64,000 nt of DNA, from contig NC_092566.1 in NCBI RefSeq assembly GCF_037975245.1, positions 18,509,001 through 18,573,000 on the forward strand, in the 5' to 3' direction. This stretch comes from Apostichopus japonicus. Its lineage: Eukaryota > Echinodermata > Holothuroidea > Aspidochirotida > Stichopodidae. Each line of letters begins with the position of its first letter. The stretch's first letter is position 1. Positions 39,801 to 51,126 of this stretch are shown in pieces. The notes beneath the pieces are model-generated. The model did not search any database. It was not told the DNA's origin and saw only the letters and a program-made list of their open reading frames with translations. The position numbers and the translations under genes are program-made.

Positions 39801-42800
39801 TATAAGACCACATCTGGTGTTAAGCGGGGGGAAAAGAAAGTATTTCTAGAATTTCCACCAAAAAAGGAAAAATTATTATCCTACCACAGTTAAGTGTATA
39901 GTAAATAGCCTAACCACTTCGTCGGTTACGGATCTCACGTAACAACAAAAACACAACTATAAATTGTATTTTGCGAAGTTGACGTTCTCTACAAGAACAT
40001 GGAAACAATATTTAGCATTTAGTTAATCATGCCAAGTGGCCTAAAATATGGAATTGCAAGGTTTACTTTTATAAATATGACCATACCGTAGGTATCGGGG
40101 CCATGATATCGTGTCTGTATGGTATAGACTGTGCCTCGTGTATCATGGGGAAAAGATTGTTTTGTTCATGCGGAGGAGTCGGTTGGCTTGAGGTGTGTTT
40201 TACTTACCTTCATGATACGGGGATTATTTACCTACTTTTCTTTAACGTCTAAGATAATATTTCGCATAACTTTCCCGATCCTTTACTGACTGACCTTATT
40301 AATTCTAGAGTGGAGCCAAAATAGTTTACTCCATGAAAAGATTTTTGGAAACGTGCCAAAAATGTTAACAAACAGGTGTTAGACAGGGGATTGCAACTTG
40401 CTTGACAAGGTACCTGGTAAAATTTGCTGCACATGTAGCCTACCAGGGTTAAACACTGCAGTTGTAAACTGATGTACGTATAGTGCACGCTGTTCATTGT
40501 TAGGCAGTCTTGAAACGGGGCTTTGCCGAACGTAGTTTGTTTCATAATATCGACAGTTTTGTAAGTTAAACTTTTAAAAGATTGTGAGACAGATTAAATC
40601 TCTTTTCATTTTATCACATAATATTGCTACTCTAACTTGTCATTTTAAAATTTTGAACGGTTTCATGACAATTTAAATTCATCATGGTGAAATTTTCAGT
40701 TGCAAAAACTGATCGCCACAGTATTATAGGTCTGGCGACTAGCATTAATTTTTCCATAAATTCTCATCGCCAGCCGAGATTGTGGTCGCCAATGCAACCA
40801 TGGCGACCGTAATTAAAAAGGGTTGGTTCCAGTAATGCCTAAACCTTGTTAAATTTATTTGTGTACCTCTGGGAGCTAACACACTTTAAATATCTGATGA
40901 CGCACATTAAAAGAGAGGTCAGGAATACTTCAAATGTTGAGGCATAATGTATGATTTCAGATACTCATCACTTGAAAAGTACATCTGGACAGCATGCTGC
41001 CTCTTTAAAGATCTTCCACTTACAGCATATTTTACTAATATCACTACCCCAGTACTCTAGTTAACAATAAATGATTTGGCCACAAGGACACCTTGCAATT
41101 ACATTATACTTGGGACATCTTGTTAAGGAAAAAGCAATTATGATGCTTACATGTCCCGTTCTTTAGCAGGATTTGCTTCATAGGCAGAGGGACTTCTGTT
41201 GATATTGGCATCTTTAAGATCACCTACTGATACATATATGTCTGCTGGCTTCATGTTCTTATCAGCATTGACTATACTCTGTTGGAATGGAAGAACCAAA
41301 GCAATGTCATGTTTAAGCTATATGTGCATACAAGACTTTCACTTCTTACAGTGTGTCGGTTGCATTCTCTTCATGTACTTAATTAAGTGGGTTCTTAAGT
41401 TGTTTTTCTTACAGTGTGTTACAGTACATTCTCTTCAGTGGGTTCTTAAGTTTTTTTATTGAAGTGTGTGTTACATTCTCTTTGTGTATTTAACTAACTG
41501 GTTATTTCTTACAGTTTATGTTGTATTGTTGTGTTGTTTTTATTCAGCACTAATTACATGTGAACAACTAATTGGAAAAGTTTAGACTATTATTTCATTA
41601 TTTGAAATGAAACCTGAAAGATAAAGTTTCAAAATTACCATATTGCCATATATGATATTAGTATTAAATAGCATAAGAAATCTATCAAAATCAAGAGCTG
41701 CTTTAATTAACCTTCTGATGATTTAATCCCTTCCAATGGTCTTCACTGTGAATATACAGAGACACACAGTCATCTAAAGCACAAGAAGGCAAATGAAGAT
41801 ATAGTGTGCCTTCTCAACTAACCAAGGTGATGTCATCTAAGCTGAGTACCTAATCTGCAATACTTGCTGTCGATAAGTGGTATCAAACAATGCTATAACA
41901 AACCACGCAACATTACATTTCTTGCACTTTCTTACCATTGTTATTCCTGAAACCAGGGCATCAAATGTCTCCTTGACGTATCCCAGACTGGTGACATCAT
42001 ATAGGACGTAATTCAGAAATCCTGCTGGAGTTGAATGTGTGTGGGTTCCACTGATTGCTACATTTTCCTCAGTGTACATGCTGCCAAATTTAACTTTGAG
42101 ATTTTTGATCACCTGCAAAAAGTAAAAACATACATTTCTGCACAATGGACTGTCAGATCATCTGCACCAACTGATGTAGAGTTACATAAGTAAATAGTCA
42201 ATTGTATACTATGTGATTCCATTTGTGCCTACTACTGTTACGTACCATTGCTGCTATGTACGATTGCTGCTATATACCATTGCTGCTATGTACCATTGCT
42301 GCTATATACCATTGCTGCTATGTACCAATGCTGCTATGTACCATTGCTGGTATGTACAGTACTATTTCTGCTATGTACGATTGCTGCTATGTACTATTTC
42401 TGCTATGTACGATTGCTGCTATGTACAATTGCTGCTATGTACCAATGCTGCTATATACCATTGCTGGTATGTACAGTACTATTTCTGCTATGTATGATTG
42501 CTGCTATGTAGCATTGCTGCTATGTACAATTGCTGCTATGTGCCAATGCTGCTATGTACCATTGCTGCTATGGACCATTGCTGCTATGTACCATTGCTGC
42601 TATATACCATTGCTGCTATGTACCAATGCTGCTATGTACCATTGCTGGTATGTACAGTACTATTTCTGCTATGTACGATTGCTGCTATGTACTATTTCTG
42701 CTATGTACGATTGCTGCTATGTACAATTGCTGCTATGTACCAATGCTGCTATATACCATTGCTGGTATGTACAGTACTATTTCTGCTATGTATGATTGCT

Positions 42801-44872
42801 GCTATGTACCATTGCTGCTATGTACAATTGCTGCTATGTGCCAATGCTGCTATGTACCATTGCTGGTTTGTACAGTACTATTTCTGCTATGTACGATTGC
42901 TGCTATGTACCATTGTTGCTATGTACCATTGCTGCTATGTACAATTGCTGCTATGTACCAATGCTGCTATATACCATTGCTGGTATGTACAGTACTATTT
43001 CTGCTATGTATGATTGCTGCTATGTACGATTGCTGCTATGTACCATTGTTGCTATGTACAGTACCATTGCTGCTATGAACAGAACAGTTACACACTGTAT
43101 ATGAGACTACATTTAAGTATGAACAAGTTCAAAAGTAACAGTACTGTCACATCAAAAGCATGTAATGTAAAAAATAACAGCATTATCACGTCAAAAGCAT
43201 GCAGTGTCAGAAGTATCAGTATTATAATGCCACTCATATTGATGTAAATTACAAACCTGTGCGGTAACTCCTTGACCCTGCATGCCACAATCAACACTCA
43301 CAAAAACCACTCTCTTCTCTGGGTTACTACGGTGCGAAAAGATAAATGCTCTGCTGTAGATTCGGAGATGTATTCCTCCTGTGATTTGTGATGGATTAGC
43401 ATATCCCATCTGAAGAGGCAAACATAGTTTAAGTTTTATTGATAGCAAGATTTAAATAGTTTGGAAACAGTGCATCTCTAGTATAATATTTCTTCTAATG
43501 GCATGACTAAATCTAGTATGTTCAAAAAGAAACCAATACCTAAACACAGTGATAAGTTAGGCCTACATTTGAAAAACATTTTTCAATGTACAATTATAAC
43601 TAACCAACATTGCACTTTCAACCAACCAAAATGGGGTTTCCTCAATGACAAGAAAGGCAGAAACTAATCAATGTGGAGATAACATCCGCTGAGACCAACC
43701 ACATAAAAAATTAGTTCTGATGTTGATACAGGTAGTTCATATGTTACAGAAATTGCTCCAATTCTGAACAAAATATTTCAAATATAGGACCAGAATGTTA
43801 TTGATAAGTGCACCTAGCCTAACTTTAGCTGGGGCCTGATGTTACTAACTGATAGGTAATCAAACTAATTTTGAGAACATAAGGTAACAAAAACAAATTA
43901 GAACTGGACAAATGTATTTAACTAGGGAGTAATTGCAGAATACATCGCAACTCGGAAGACATCTGTGGTCACGTTGCATACAGACTGACAGATATATGGA
44001 TTATGAGAACGATGCATCATTTGGTGGTGCCAATGATATAAACTAACAGACCGATATGGCCTACTGCACTGTTGTTGTTCCTTGGATTCCTTCTTCTAAA
44101 TCTAAAGTCCAAGGTAATGCCAATGATGTGGCTTCGCAATGACATCAATGCATCGTTAGTGTGTTTTACCCTTCCAAAAGTCCAAAGTAGCCTACTTCAC
44201 TGTCTAGGCTATTGGATTCACAGTGAAATTAATGCTCCTTTAGTATATATCTCCCTTTAAAAATTAATTAAGTTCACTTAATCTCCGTCATGGCCTCGCA
44301 GTTTTGTAGTTGTTGTGAAATCAATGGCGTCATTAGTGTGTGTCTATACTAAGTCCAAAGTAATGTCAATGTCGTGGCTTCTTGGATATGAAGTCGGATC
44401 GATTCAATAAGTCGTTTGTATGTGAAGTTACAAAAAATAAATATTGTCATTTGGTCTATAGGCTAGGCTTAAGCCTATCCAGTGACAACATCTGCAAAGC
44501 AGGCATATATCAAAGTGGGAACTACTGTACGTGGTTGCTCGGCGATCTGCAGTAAAGCTGTAAGTTGAAGAATTAATTTGACAATCAGTAAGAAATGCCA
44601 CCATGTTATTGTAGGTCTTGTTCCTGGGCATTAATAGTGTTAGATATACCTTGAATTTAGCCCAAAACTAAGTAGGCCTAAGCCTAATTAACACTAACTG
44701 TTATAAGCTATTGTAAATTGTAGTTTACCATGTTCACATCTGCAGCAGGGCCAGTAACATCAGAGATTCCAGCACCAACGATATATTCGGCATTTCCTGG
44801 GTCTGGAGTGGTGGTTTCCGCGCCAATAAGAATGGAACAAAATGATAGAATTAAAACAAAATTAACTTCCAT
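24624..44872 (-). CDS. ASAH2: Neutral ceramidase, copy 1 (complete, 19 exons)
   Basis: Exons in transcript order: 44872-44729, 43409-43257, 42112-41936, 41278-41151, 38987-38907, 38553-38433, 37953-37831, 37207-37121, 36130-36026, 34943-34862, 34383-34271, 33767-33673, 33430-33391, 32107-32018, 31529-31434, 27919-27773, 26712-26656, 26281-26193, 24801-24624. Phases join without a break: 2106 nt, 701 aa. Residues 1 to about 18 are a signal peptide. Family signatures run in order: DVTGPAADVN, GMQGQGVTAQ, GTHTHSTPAG (H123, H125), FAVHG (H233), GDVSPN (S284, expected nucleophile), GYSFAAGT, PGEFT (E468), SDYITTYEEY (Y505) and RYEG (Y517). An Ig-like C-terminal domain follows. The spacing E468 to Y505 to Y517 equals that of the bacterial enzyme's metal and active-site residues as I recall them. 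It hydrolyses ceramide to sphingosine plus fatty acid, secreted or at the cell surface. Confidence 0.95.
24895..26090. repeat. 32-bp minisatellite in ceramidase copy 1 intron 18
   Basis: About 37 copies of a unit containing ACCAGGCAGGTACAGACATG plus ACATCACATATC. The homologous array in copy 2 is at 52940-54590, so the array existed before the duplication and has expanded separately in each copy. Confidence 0.9.
26920..27368. repeat. 29-bp minisatellite in ceramidase copy 1 intron 16
   Basis: About 15 degenerate copies of GTACCTTGTGGATTACCAAG plus TCAAATTGA, ending directly before the SINE flank. The paralogous array lies at about 55950-56270 with fewer units. Confidence 0.82.
27440..27745 (+). 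mobile_element. tRNA-derived SINE in ceramidase copy 1 intron 16
   Basis: The tRNA-like head has an A box around GTGGTCAAGTGGTTAAAGG and a B box GGTTCAAGTCC. A non-tRNA body follows (CCTTGGGCAAGGCACTTTAT). The tail AAAGCGCTTGGAG...GGCGCTATATAA precedes an ATT-rich 3' end and looks like a LINE-related 3' end. The paralogous insertion in copy 2 is at about 56345-56630, so the SINE predates the gene duplication. Strand follows the tRNA promoter. Confidence 0.8.
28225..31378. repeat. 73-bp minisatellite in ceramidase copy 1 intron 15 with higher-order structure
   Basis: About 43 units containing CCCTGGTGGGGTTGTAGCGT, GAACAGTCTAACTGATACAA and TCTATTCACCTACAAGCTAG. Marker variants recur at exactly 1387 bp (19 x 73): ATCTCCCTGATGG at 28381 and 29768, and CATCAACCTGGTG at 28964 and 30351. 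In copy 2 the same intron is only 197 bp and has no array. Confidence 0.93.
32310..33285. repeat. 40-bp minisatellite in ceramidase copy 1 intron 13
   Basis: About 24 copies of TTGGTTATGATGGTTGCACA plus CAATAACAACAGCCTTTGTA. Copy 2 has about seven copies at 57940-58220. The units differ in the number of AAC triplets. Confidence 0.88.
36365..37020. repeat. 70-bp G-rich minisatellite in ceramidase copy 1 intron 8
   Basis: About 9-10 units with GTGTGGGTTAAGGGGTAACC and GAGTAGGGGTGGGGGTTAGA. A poly-G run lies at about 36920-36937. Copy 2 has only about two units at 62395-62560. Confidence 0.87.
37831..37953 (-). CDS. ASAH2: Ceramidase copy 1 exon 7: catalytic serine motif
   Basis: Encodes GPFVAAFAQSHLGDVSPNTQ, then a Cys-containing loop (KCIDTGKPCERDSSTCGGK). 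The serine of GDVSPN is the nucleophile in characterised neutral ceramidases. Copy 2 has the same exon at 63181-63303 with the motif unchanged. Confidence 0.93.
39116..40824. mobile_element. TIR element in ceramidase copy 1 intron 4 (about 1.7 kb, non-coding)
   Basis: GGTTCCAG flanks both sides (39108-39115 and 40825-40832). The ends carry AACCCTTTTTAATT (left 39118 onward; right, reverse-complemented, from 40824). Subterminal GTCGCC/GGCGAC motifs are mirrored over about 150 bp. A 2-base asymmetry at the left end makes the duplication 6 or 8 bp. No transposase ORF. Internal sequence GTTGGGCGATGTATCG suggests a nested second element. Confidence 0.7.
41936..42112 (-). CDS. ASAH2: Ceramidase copy 1 exon 3: zinc-site HTH motif
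   Basis: Encodes GTHTHSTPAGFLNYVLYDVT. The two histidines (H123, H125) match the invariant THTHS motif of the family, one a zinc ligand and one near the active site. Acceptor TTTTTGCAG, donor ATG|GTAAGA, phase 0 at both ends. Confidence 0.93.
42235..43080. repeat. 16-bp minisatellite in ceramidase copy 1 intron 2
   Basis: The basic unit is ATTGCTGCTATGTACC with variants (CAATGCTG, TATTTCTG). A higher-order period of about 298 bp is visible (TATGTACAGT at 42351 and 42649). Because 16 is not divisible by three, all three plus frames are open and give similar peptides. These are not genes. Confidence 0.88.
44729..44872 (-). CDS. ASAH2: Ceramidase copy 1 exon 1: signal peptide and start of the catalytic domain
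   Basis: The ATG at 44872-44870 sits in GAGTTATGG (G at -3 and +4). MEVNFVLILSFCSILIGA is a typical cleavable signal peptide. It is followed by EYIVGAGISDVTGPAADVNM, the conserved start of the neutral ceramidase domain. The donor is ATG|GTAAAC. Confidence 0.93.
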
Positions 44873-46507
44873 AACTCTGCTGCTGGTAAACGAACAGTCG
44901 AAGTTTTGTACTTGTTAAATGTAGCTGCTGCAGTGTAACGTTAGACTAAGCTAGGAATGAACATGTAATTTGTAGGCTTAGCCTGTGTGTGTTTGTACTA
45001 GTGATTGGTGAACTCGTGACATCATGACGTCTAACCAACCAACTACGGAGGTTTTGTTAGATCGGTGCTCCAAGTCAATCATTCTTTTCGTCGGCGTCAG
45101 TACGTCGATAGTGAGACCATAAAATCGTACCAACCAGGGAGGTTCATATTAGTAGACGTGCTTTCTTGTAGCACTCAACTCTTATATTATGAGATCTGCT
45201 TGCGGTACGGGGGAGGGGTATTGATGCACCAATTCATGAATAATCAGTCATGCAGCTGAAGTTGGCAACCGCTCACTGCGATTCTACATTGCGCGTTCGG
45301 ATCTTTCTCTGCATGCGCCTGTATATGAACTGTTTAAATCAACGAGTTTAATGATTCATTTACCTCAATGGTGTATATATGCGGTCACCTTTCCTCGCGC
45401 GTTATCATTCGGTTTCGACGTTAATGCGTTTGTTTTTATTATATGATTTGAATTTACACGTACACCCTTTAATTTACCCCAGTCTTTAATTAAGCCCCGG
45501 TCTTGAGGTTGCATGAATTTTCATCAAAAAACCTTCCATGCAGGTAATTGTCAGTAGCTTTCCAGTAATTCGGCAGCCGGTTTGGTTTACAGTACATCAC
45601 TGCGAATAGATCACCATTCCGTGATGTTTTGTCTATGTGTAATTTTACGACATCATTTGGAGTGAAATGCTCCAGTCATGTAACTGATCCACACCCCAGT
45701 GACCCCACAGTCGCGGTAATAAGCCTTAATGTGGATCAGGATTGGTTGAAGGGGTACACAATTCAAAGCGAAAGGTTATATTAACATTCACGAATGTGCC
45801 ACTTTCCACAATACAGATTCGCTCAGATGGAGTGTTTCGTACCGACACTGTGAAATATTTCGCCTAACGCAATAGCGTAAGCTTACAGATTTAATGAGCC
45901 GTTAACAGGCAGTCAAGGATATCAATGAATTCCGACCGACTTCATAACGCTGTACGGTAACCGATTAACCCTTTTTATTTCTGTGTATATTAATCCATCC
46001 ATCCATCCATCCTCGAGGTGTATCTGTTGTGATTGTAACACTAGGCTACATAGTATAGCAAGTAGGGTGCCAATATGTGCGTGCGAAAACACGATCGACA
46101 TAAGGATGAAATGGTAGGCTAGCTTTAAAGATCTGCCTAATTGGCTCCAATTATTGCACGCTATAGCTAGGAAAGTTTTTGTGATTACGTAATCGACCTG
46201 CCACGGTCGTAAATCAACCCCAGGCTCTACAATTAGCCTGCATAGCTTTTTAACACCATTAGGCTTTTTGTGTAAACACTGTGAATATGTTCATGTCTAC
46301 ATTGTAGTTAAACATCCATCGTTCACACAAAGACCCTCATACAAAAAAATATATGTGGCAGGCAGTGCAGACAAATTGGTAAATAGAGGTCATTTTACAA
46401 CCTAAGGGTCTTCGATTACATAATCTCAAGAAACATTTCCATGATAGTGTGCTATAGTACTATTTGGGGTCCATACAGCCGAGACCTTTAAACTTATATT
46501 TCATAAA
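44873..46507. promoter_or_regulatory. Upstream region of ceramidase copy 1
   Basis: It must contain the promoter and 5' UTR of copy 1 on the minus strand. No gene was recognised. An (ATCC)n microsatellite lies near 45990-46010. No reliable TATA element was identified. Confidence 0.35.
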
Positions 46508-46784
46508 TCAAGAGATTGAAACATTTTACCCTGGTTTTTCATCACTGACATAAAAGTTAACAAAAGATGGTTGTGTTGAGCTCTCTTTATGTTATGTATC
46601 CGTTAATTTATGTTTTTGCTATATCTCGTTTCAGAATGTGATTTCACATCCATCCAAGGTATTTTAGTATTAACATGAATACCCATAAGTGTCATAATTG
46701 TGCTATTTTAACATGGTTATTTCAATATCAAAGTTATGTAGTTAGTTCTATAGCTGTAGTGACATTGTTTAGTTTTTTGTTTAA

Positions 46785-47550
46785 ACATGATATGGGAAGG
46801 GCAAGTGAGTGGTGTTGATCATTAGACTTGTGTTAACAAACAATGGGATATGGGAGGGGCAAGTGAATGGTGTTTCTTTAGGTGTTTACAAACAATGGGA
46901 TATGGGAGGGGCAAGTGAGTGGTGTTTCTTTAGGTGTTAACAAACAATGGGATATGGGAGGTTCAGGTGAGTGGTGTTTCTTTAGGTGTTAACAAACAAT
47001 GGGATATGGGAGGGGCAAGTGAGTGGTGTTTCTTTAGGTGTTAACAAACAATGGGATATGGGAGGGGCAAGTGAGTGGTGTTTCTTTAGGTGTTTACAAA
47101 CAATGGGATATGGGAGGGGCAAGTGAATGGTGTTTCTTTAGGTGTTAACAAACAATGGGATATGGGAGGGGCAAGTGAGTGGTGTTTCTTTAGGTGTTTA
47201 CAAACAATGGGATATGGGAGGGGCAAGTGAGTGGTGTTTCTTTAGGTGTTAACAAACAATGGGATATGGGAGGGGCAAGTGAGTGGTGTTTCTTTAGGTG
47301 TTAACAAACAATGGGATGTGGGAGGGGCAAGTGAGTGGTGTTTCTTTAGGTGTTAACAAACAATGGGATATGGGAGGGGCAGGTGAGTGGTGTTTCCTTA
47401 GGTGTTAACAAACAATGGGATATGGGAGGGGCAGGTGAGTGGTGTTTCTTTAGGTGTTAACAAACAATGGGATATGGGAGGGGCAAGTGAGTGGTGTTTC
47501 TTTAGGTGTTAACAAACAATGGGATATGGGAGGGGCAGGTGAGTGGTGTT
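46785..47550. repeat. 52-bp minisatellite (block 2 copy)
   Basis: About 14-15 regular units: GATATGGGAGGGGCAAGTGA, GTGGTGTTTCTTTAGGTGTT, AACAAACAATGG. It is more homogeneous than the block 1 array at 21085-21735 and lacks the short-step units. Confidence 0.88.
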
Positions 47551-47559
47551 GATCATTAC

Positions 47560-49018
47560 CAGGTGCGTATCCGGGGGGGGGCGTTGGAGGTGCACGCCCC
47601 CCGGGTAAGAAAAAGAGGAGAGAAAAAAAAAGAGAAGAAAAAAGGGAAAAAAGAGGGGAAAAAAGAGGAAGAGGAGAGGAAGGAAGGGGAAAGAAAAAGA
47701 AGAAAGAGAGAAAAAGGAGAAAAGGAAGGAGTAAAAGAAAAACGCCAAGACACCTGGAAGAGAAGGAGAAATAGTGACATGATTACAGCGCTGAACCCTA
47801 TTATAAACACAGGGTAGCCAGTTACTGATCAAGGATTTTGGAAGGGGCGTGCGCCTCACCCTACCCCTAACATCGTCAACTCCATTTTTGACGTTTCCAT
47901 TTTGTCCTCTCTCAATGTATATGTACATATATACTATATGGCCTATCATAAAGCGTGTGTGTATATGAAACCTGCTATGAAACCAACTGTGGCTGGTCTC
48001 GAACTTGACCGTGTCGTCGGGGAACATGACGCATTTCGGGAAGGGCGCGACTGCCCCCACCCCCCTTGAGCATATCTTTTTATGATATTGTTAGTAATTT
48101 CAAAATAAAAAATGCTTAGATGCAACTTACAAGGCCGGGGAAGTGTCATTTCCAGCGATCTGGGAGGTACTTTCAGCCAAAATTTGCTTGTACGCTTCGC
48201 GCCAACAAATGGTCCTGGGTAGTGCCATTTCCAGCGATCTGGGAGGCATTTTCGGGCAAAAATTTTCTTGTGTACGCTTCGCGCCAACACATGGTGGTGC
48301 TACGCTTAGATAGTTTGCCAACAGGCTTCGCCCCTCACTTGGCGAACTCCTCGCTACGCGCCTGCTCGAATTTGTAAAGCAAACAGCAGATATCACCTTA
48401 TATCAATGAGCATGAAAATGGTGTTCCAAGATGAACAGCCTCAAAACTGTCTATGTGTGAAGTCATGGGCGTAGGAGCCCAATTTGATTTGGGGCTGTAA
48501 CGACTTGCCCGAAAAAAATAACCAAAACGTTCAACATGGTAATGTCAATATCATATAAGCCAGCATGGTTATTACATCGTTTGCCATTGTGTACCTTACG
48601 ATCCATGAAAGTTGCGCAGTATACCGCGGGATGCTAATGTAAACAACGAAATATCTTATATAGATGGGGAAAACCTTGAAAAGTGGGGCTGACAGGTATT
48701 GTGGGCCGCGACGTAGAATCACCTACACAAGCAATGATCCACAGGACATGCGATGAAGTCGAAAATGATTCGTGACTGGTGACAATCTTAAAAAAGGTTA
48801 TGGATAAAAAAAAAAAAAACTATTGGGAAATACTTGGTTCTCAGACAAAAGTGTACATCTGGTTGGTCATTTTTAAGCCTGAGAAGTGCCATTTCCTGTG
48901 ATCGAGGGGGATATTAAAACCAGAAAATTTTCTTGTACGCTGCGCGCCAACCGATGGTGGCGCTCCGCTTAGATAGTAATTCGTGCCCCCCGGGTCAGAA
49001 AATCCTGGATACCCCCTG
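47560..49018. mobile_element. TIR element of 1459 bp inserted beside the block 2 minisatellite
   Basis: Left end CAGGTGCGTATCCGGGGGGG; right end, reverse-complemented, CAGGGGGTATCCAGGATTTT. A 5-bp direct repeat ATTAC flanks it (47555-47559 and 49019-49023). It contains a homopurine tract, three to four diverged copies of GCCATTTCCAGCGATCTGGG plus CTTGTACGCTTCGCGCCAAC (about 48145, 48225, 48885), and a truncated copy of the 18511-type MITE near 48467. No transposase found. Confidence 0.68.
47609..47755. repeat. Homopurine tract
   Basis: About 145 bases almost entirely A and G on the plus strand (AAGAAAAAGAGGAGAGAAAA at the left), broken by very few pyrimidines. ORFs on either strand here are low-complexity artefacts. 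Confidence 0.9.
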
Positions 49019-49267
49019 ATTACTGTAGGTATTAACAAACTCCATTCCCAAAGTACATACTACTGTAATTACATGTGCAATCAATAATAATATGTCAATA
49101 TTTTGAAACTAACTGACATTAGTCTCAACCTGAGACTTTTGTAATTGCTGGGTAAATTTAACAATGATAATGTTTTGTCTGTTGGTCTTGCCATGGATAT
49201 AATGAGCTTAAACATCCGTACTACCTCTCTAGATGTCGTAGTAGTAGTGTGGATCCCACTCAGTTAA

Positions 49268-49605
49268 AGGCCATCTGAAAAAGTTAACTTTCCGTTGCTT
49301 GCAAGTGATGTTTTGTTCGTGTCACTAAAAACTGCAGACAGTAAGGAAAACGTGATACCTTGTTATCTTTAGCACGACCTGAGATGTCCATTGCTGAATT
49401 GTTTGTACACTGTGCTGTGGGTATTGGCCGCAGCTGTATGTACTGACTGTGCACTAGTGTCTAATTACCGATGGTAGCAAGCTGTATGTGTGTATTATCT
49501 CAGACCGCTGGTGATGTCTAAAACTTCTGTTACACCTCATTTGAAACTAGGTCAGATTACCGGCATTAGACGTTTCTTTTTGCGGGAGTCTTCACACCCT
49601 GAAAG
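49268..49605. mobile_element. Interspersed repeat of about 340 bp, copy A
   Basis: Shares about 340 bp of clear similarity with copy B (54967-55323) in the same orientation: CCATCTGAAAAAGTTAACTT, CTAGGTCAGATTACCGGCAT, CTTCACACC. It interrupts the 99-bp array of block 2. Flanking GTTAAAG/CTGAAAG may be a decayed target duplication. Confidence 0.7.
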
Positions 49606-49910
49606 TATTTGAAAGCCCAGTCAGTTCTGGCATACAGTTCATTATGGTGTGTAATGGTCTGGAATCTTCTTGTTGCAATTGGGCAATGACAGCCCACTCA
49701 GTTAAGGTATTGAAAGCCCAGTTAGTCCTGGCATGTTCATTGTGGTGTGTAATAGTCTGGAATCCTCTTCTTCCAATAGGGCAGTAACAGCCCACTCAGT
49801 TAAGGTATTGAAAGCCCAGTTAGTCCTGGCATGTTCATTGTGGTGTGTAATAGTCTGGAATCCTCTTCTTCCATTAGGGCAGTAACACCAATCCTCCCAA
49901 CCCACAATCT
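49605..49910. repeat. Short block 2 copy of the 99-bp array
   Basis: Three diverged units with GGCATGTTCATTGTGGTGTG and AATAGTCTGGAATCCTCTTC. Small indels break the long ORFs seen in block 1. Confidence 0.8.
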
Positions 49911-50265
49911 TGAGCACTGTTTCTTCAGCTCATTAGAGGATTTTGGTGTCGTGTGAGAGACTGGTTCCATGTTCAAGCATTCAACTGTGTCCAAAGTTGG
50001 TGAGTCAGTTCTTGGATTTTAAAATTGACTTGAAGTGATTGAGCACATGGATTACTTGGAAGGAAGGTTAATATTTTATACTGTAGGCTTTTACGTGTGA
50101 TTACATCTTTAAGAAATGGAAGAAGTACACAGTAACCAAAAAAATACATTACACAAGATGTGATCTGTTATAGTTTATTTAAAAGAAAAACCACATCTGG
50201 CCAAGATTTCATAATTAAATCTAGATTGTATCTTGAGATATTAAGTGAGAAGTACAGATCTTACT

Positions 50266-51126
50266 CATATCAATTCCCTAGCGCTCTTCCTTATGCAGCG
50301 GCGGAAATTCACAACAGTTACTTCCCACAGCCCCCGTTTACTTACTGTTAGGCCATGTTCTTTCCTCATTTCATTACACTTTGTCTAAAACATCTTTAGA
50401 AAGGTGGAATAAATCTCTTCATATCTCAGTTGTTTTCTAGTTTCTATTTAGCATGGCACAATCGGACTTTGGGGGTTGAAAATGTAGAGCTATGTAACTT
50501 TTGAAAACAAAAAGTCACACGCAAAACACACATGGCAACATACATGTACAGTAGCGTCGTCTGGATATTGAAACTCCATTATTGAAAGTTCAATTGTGTC
50601 TATATAACACTGGCCCTCCTCTTTGTCTAAATTGAATATGCATTACAAATGAGTGAAAGATTCTGTACATATAAAATTTATTGTGATTGGTTAAAATTCT
50701 CAATTGGGCCTATAGAGGTAACAAATGAGAGTAATCGTTAGAAAATATCGACCTTCTTGCCCAACCTCGAGAGACGCTGTTGTAAATGCCCGAATGGTAG
50801 CGCTAGTATAGTACGCACTGTTTAATCGTTTGTGTGTAATTTGTTTGAATTTTGTCGCTGTACCATTTAGAACTCACAATCAGTTTAAAAGCACATTAAC
50901 TGGTAGTTTAACCCACCCAAATTCCCATGTATACATTGAGAATGCAATAGTTTGCGTCTCAGCAATATAAAGAAACCCCCCACAACAGAATGGATCAGTC
51001 CAATCTTCCTGACCGCGTTGATCCACAGCGCTCACTTTTGGGAGCGATGAGTCACACTTTTTCCTTCAAAGAGCTTATATTGCAGTACTTTTTAGTGTCG
51101 TTTTTGGGGGTGAAGGAATTGATATG
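50266..51126. mobile_element. 861-bp insertion with 12-bp terminal inverted repeats and no visible target duplication
   Basis: The ends are CATATCAATTCC and GGAATTGATATG. The paralogous empty site in block 1 is at 23330/23331 (GATCTTACT|TTAGAACTG). The left flank GATCTTACT plus the right flank TTAGAACTG reproduces it exactly, with no duplicated bases. No coding region recognised. Confidence 0.78.

Larger units (their letters stand above)
20355..46507. repeat. Tandem segmental duplication, block 1 (ceramidase copy 1 and flanks)
   Basis: Homology with block 2 starts at AAGAGATTGAAATATTTCAC near 20355, which matches AAGAGATTGAAACATTTTAC near 46508. It continues through the downstream repeats, the ceramidase exons and most introns. 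The unit is therefore about 26.15 kb, head to tail. Block 2 ends beyond the window, so the right junction of the unit is inferred from where block 2 begins. Confidence 0.75.

Noticed and set aside
42223-43104. Several plus-strand ORFs of 87-190 codons rich in Cys, Tyr and Leu
   Set aside because: They are three frames of the same 16-bp repeat, with no non-repetitive coding sequence.
47509-48060. 183-codon minus-strand ORF rich in Phe and Ser
   Set aside because: It is the complement of the homopurine tract inside a transposable element.
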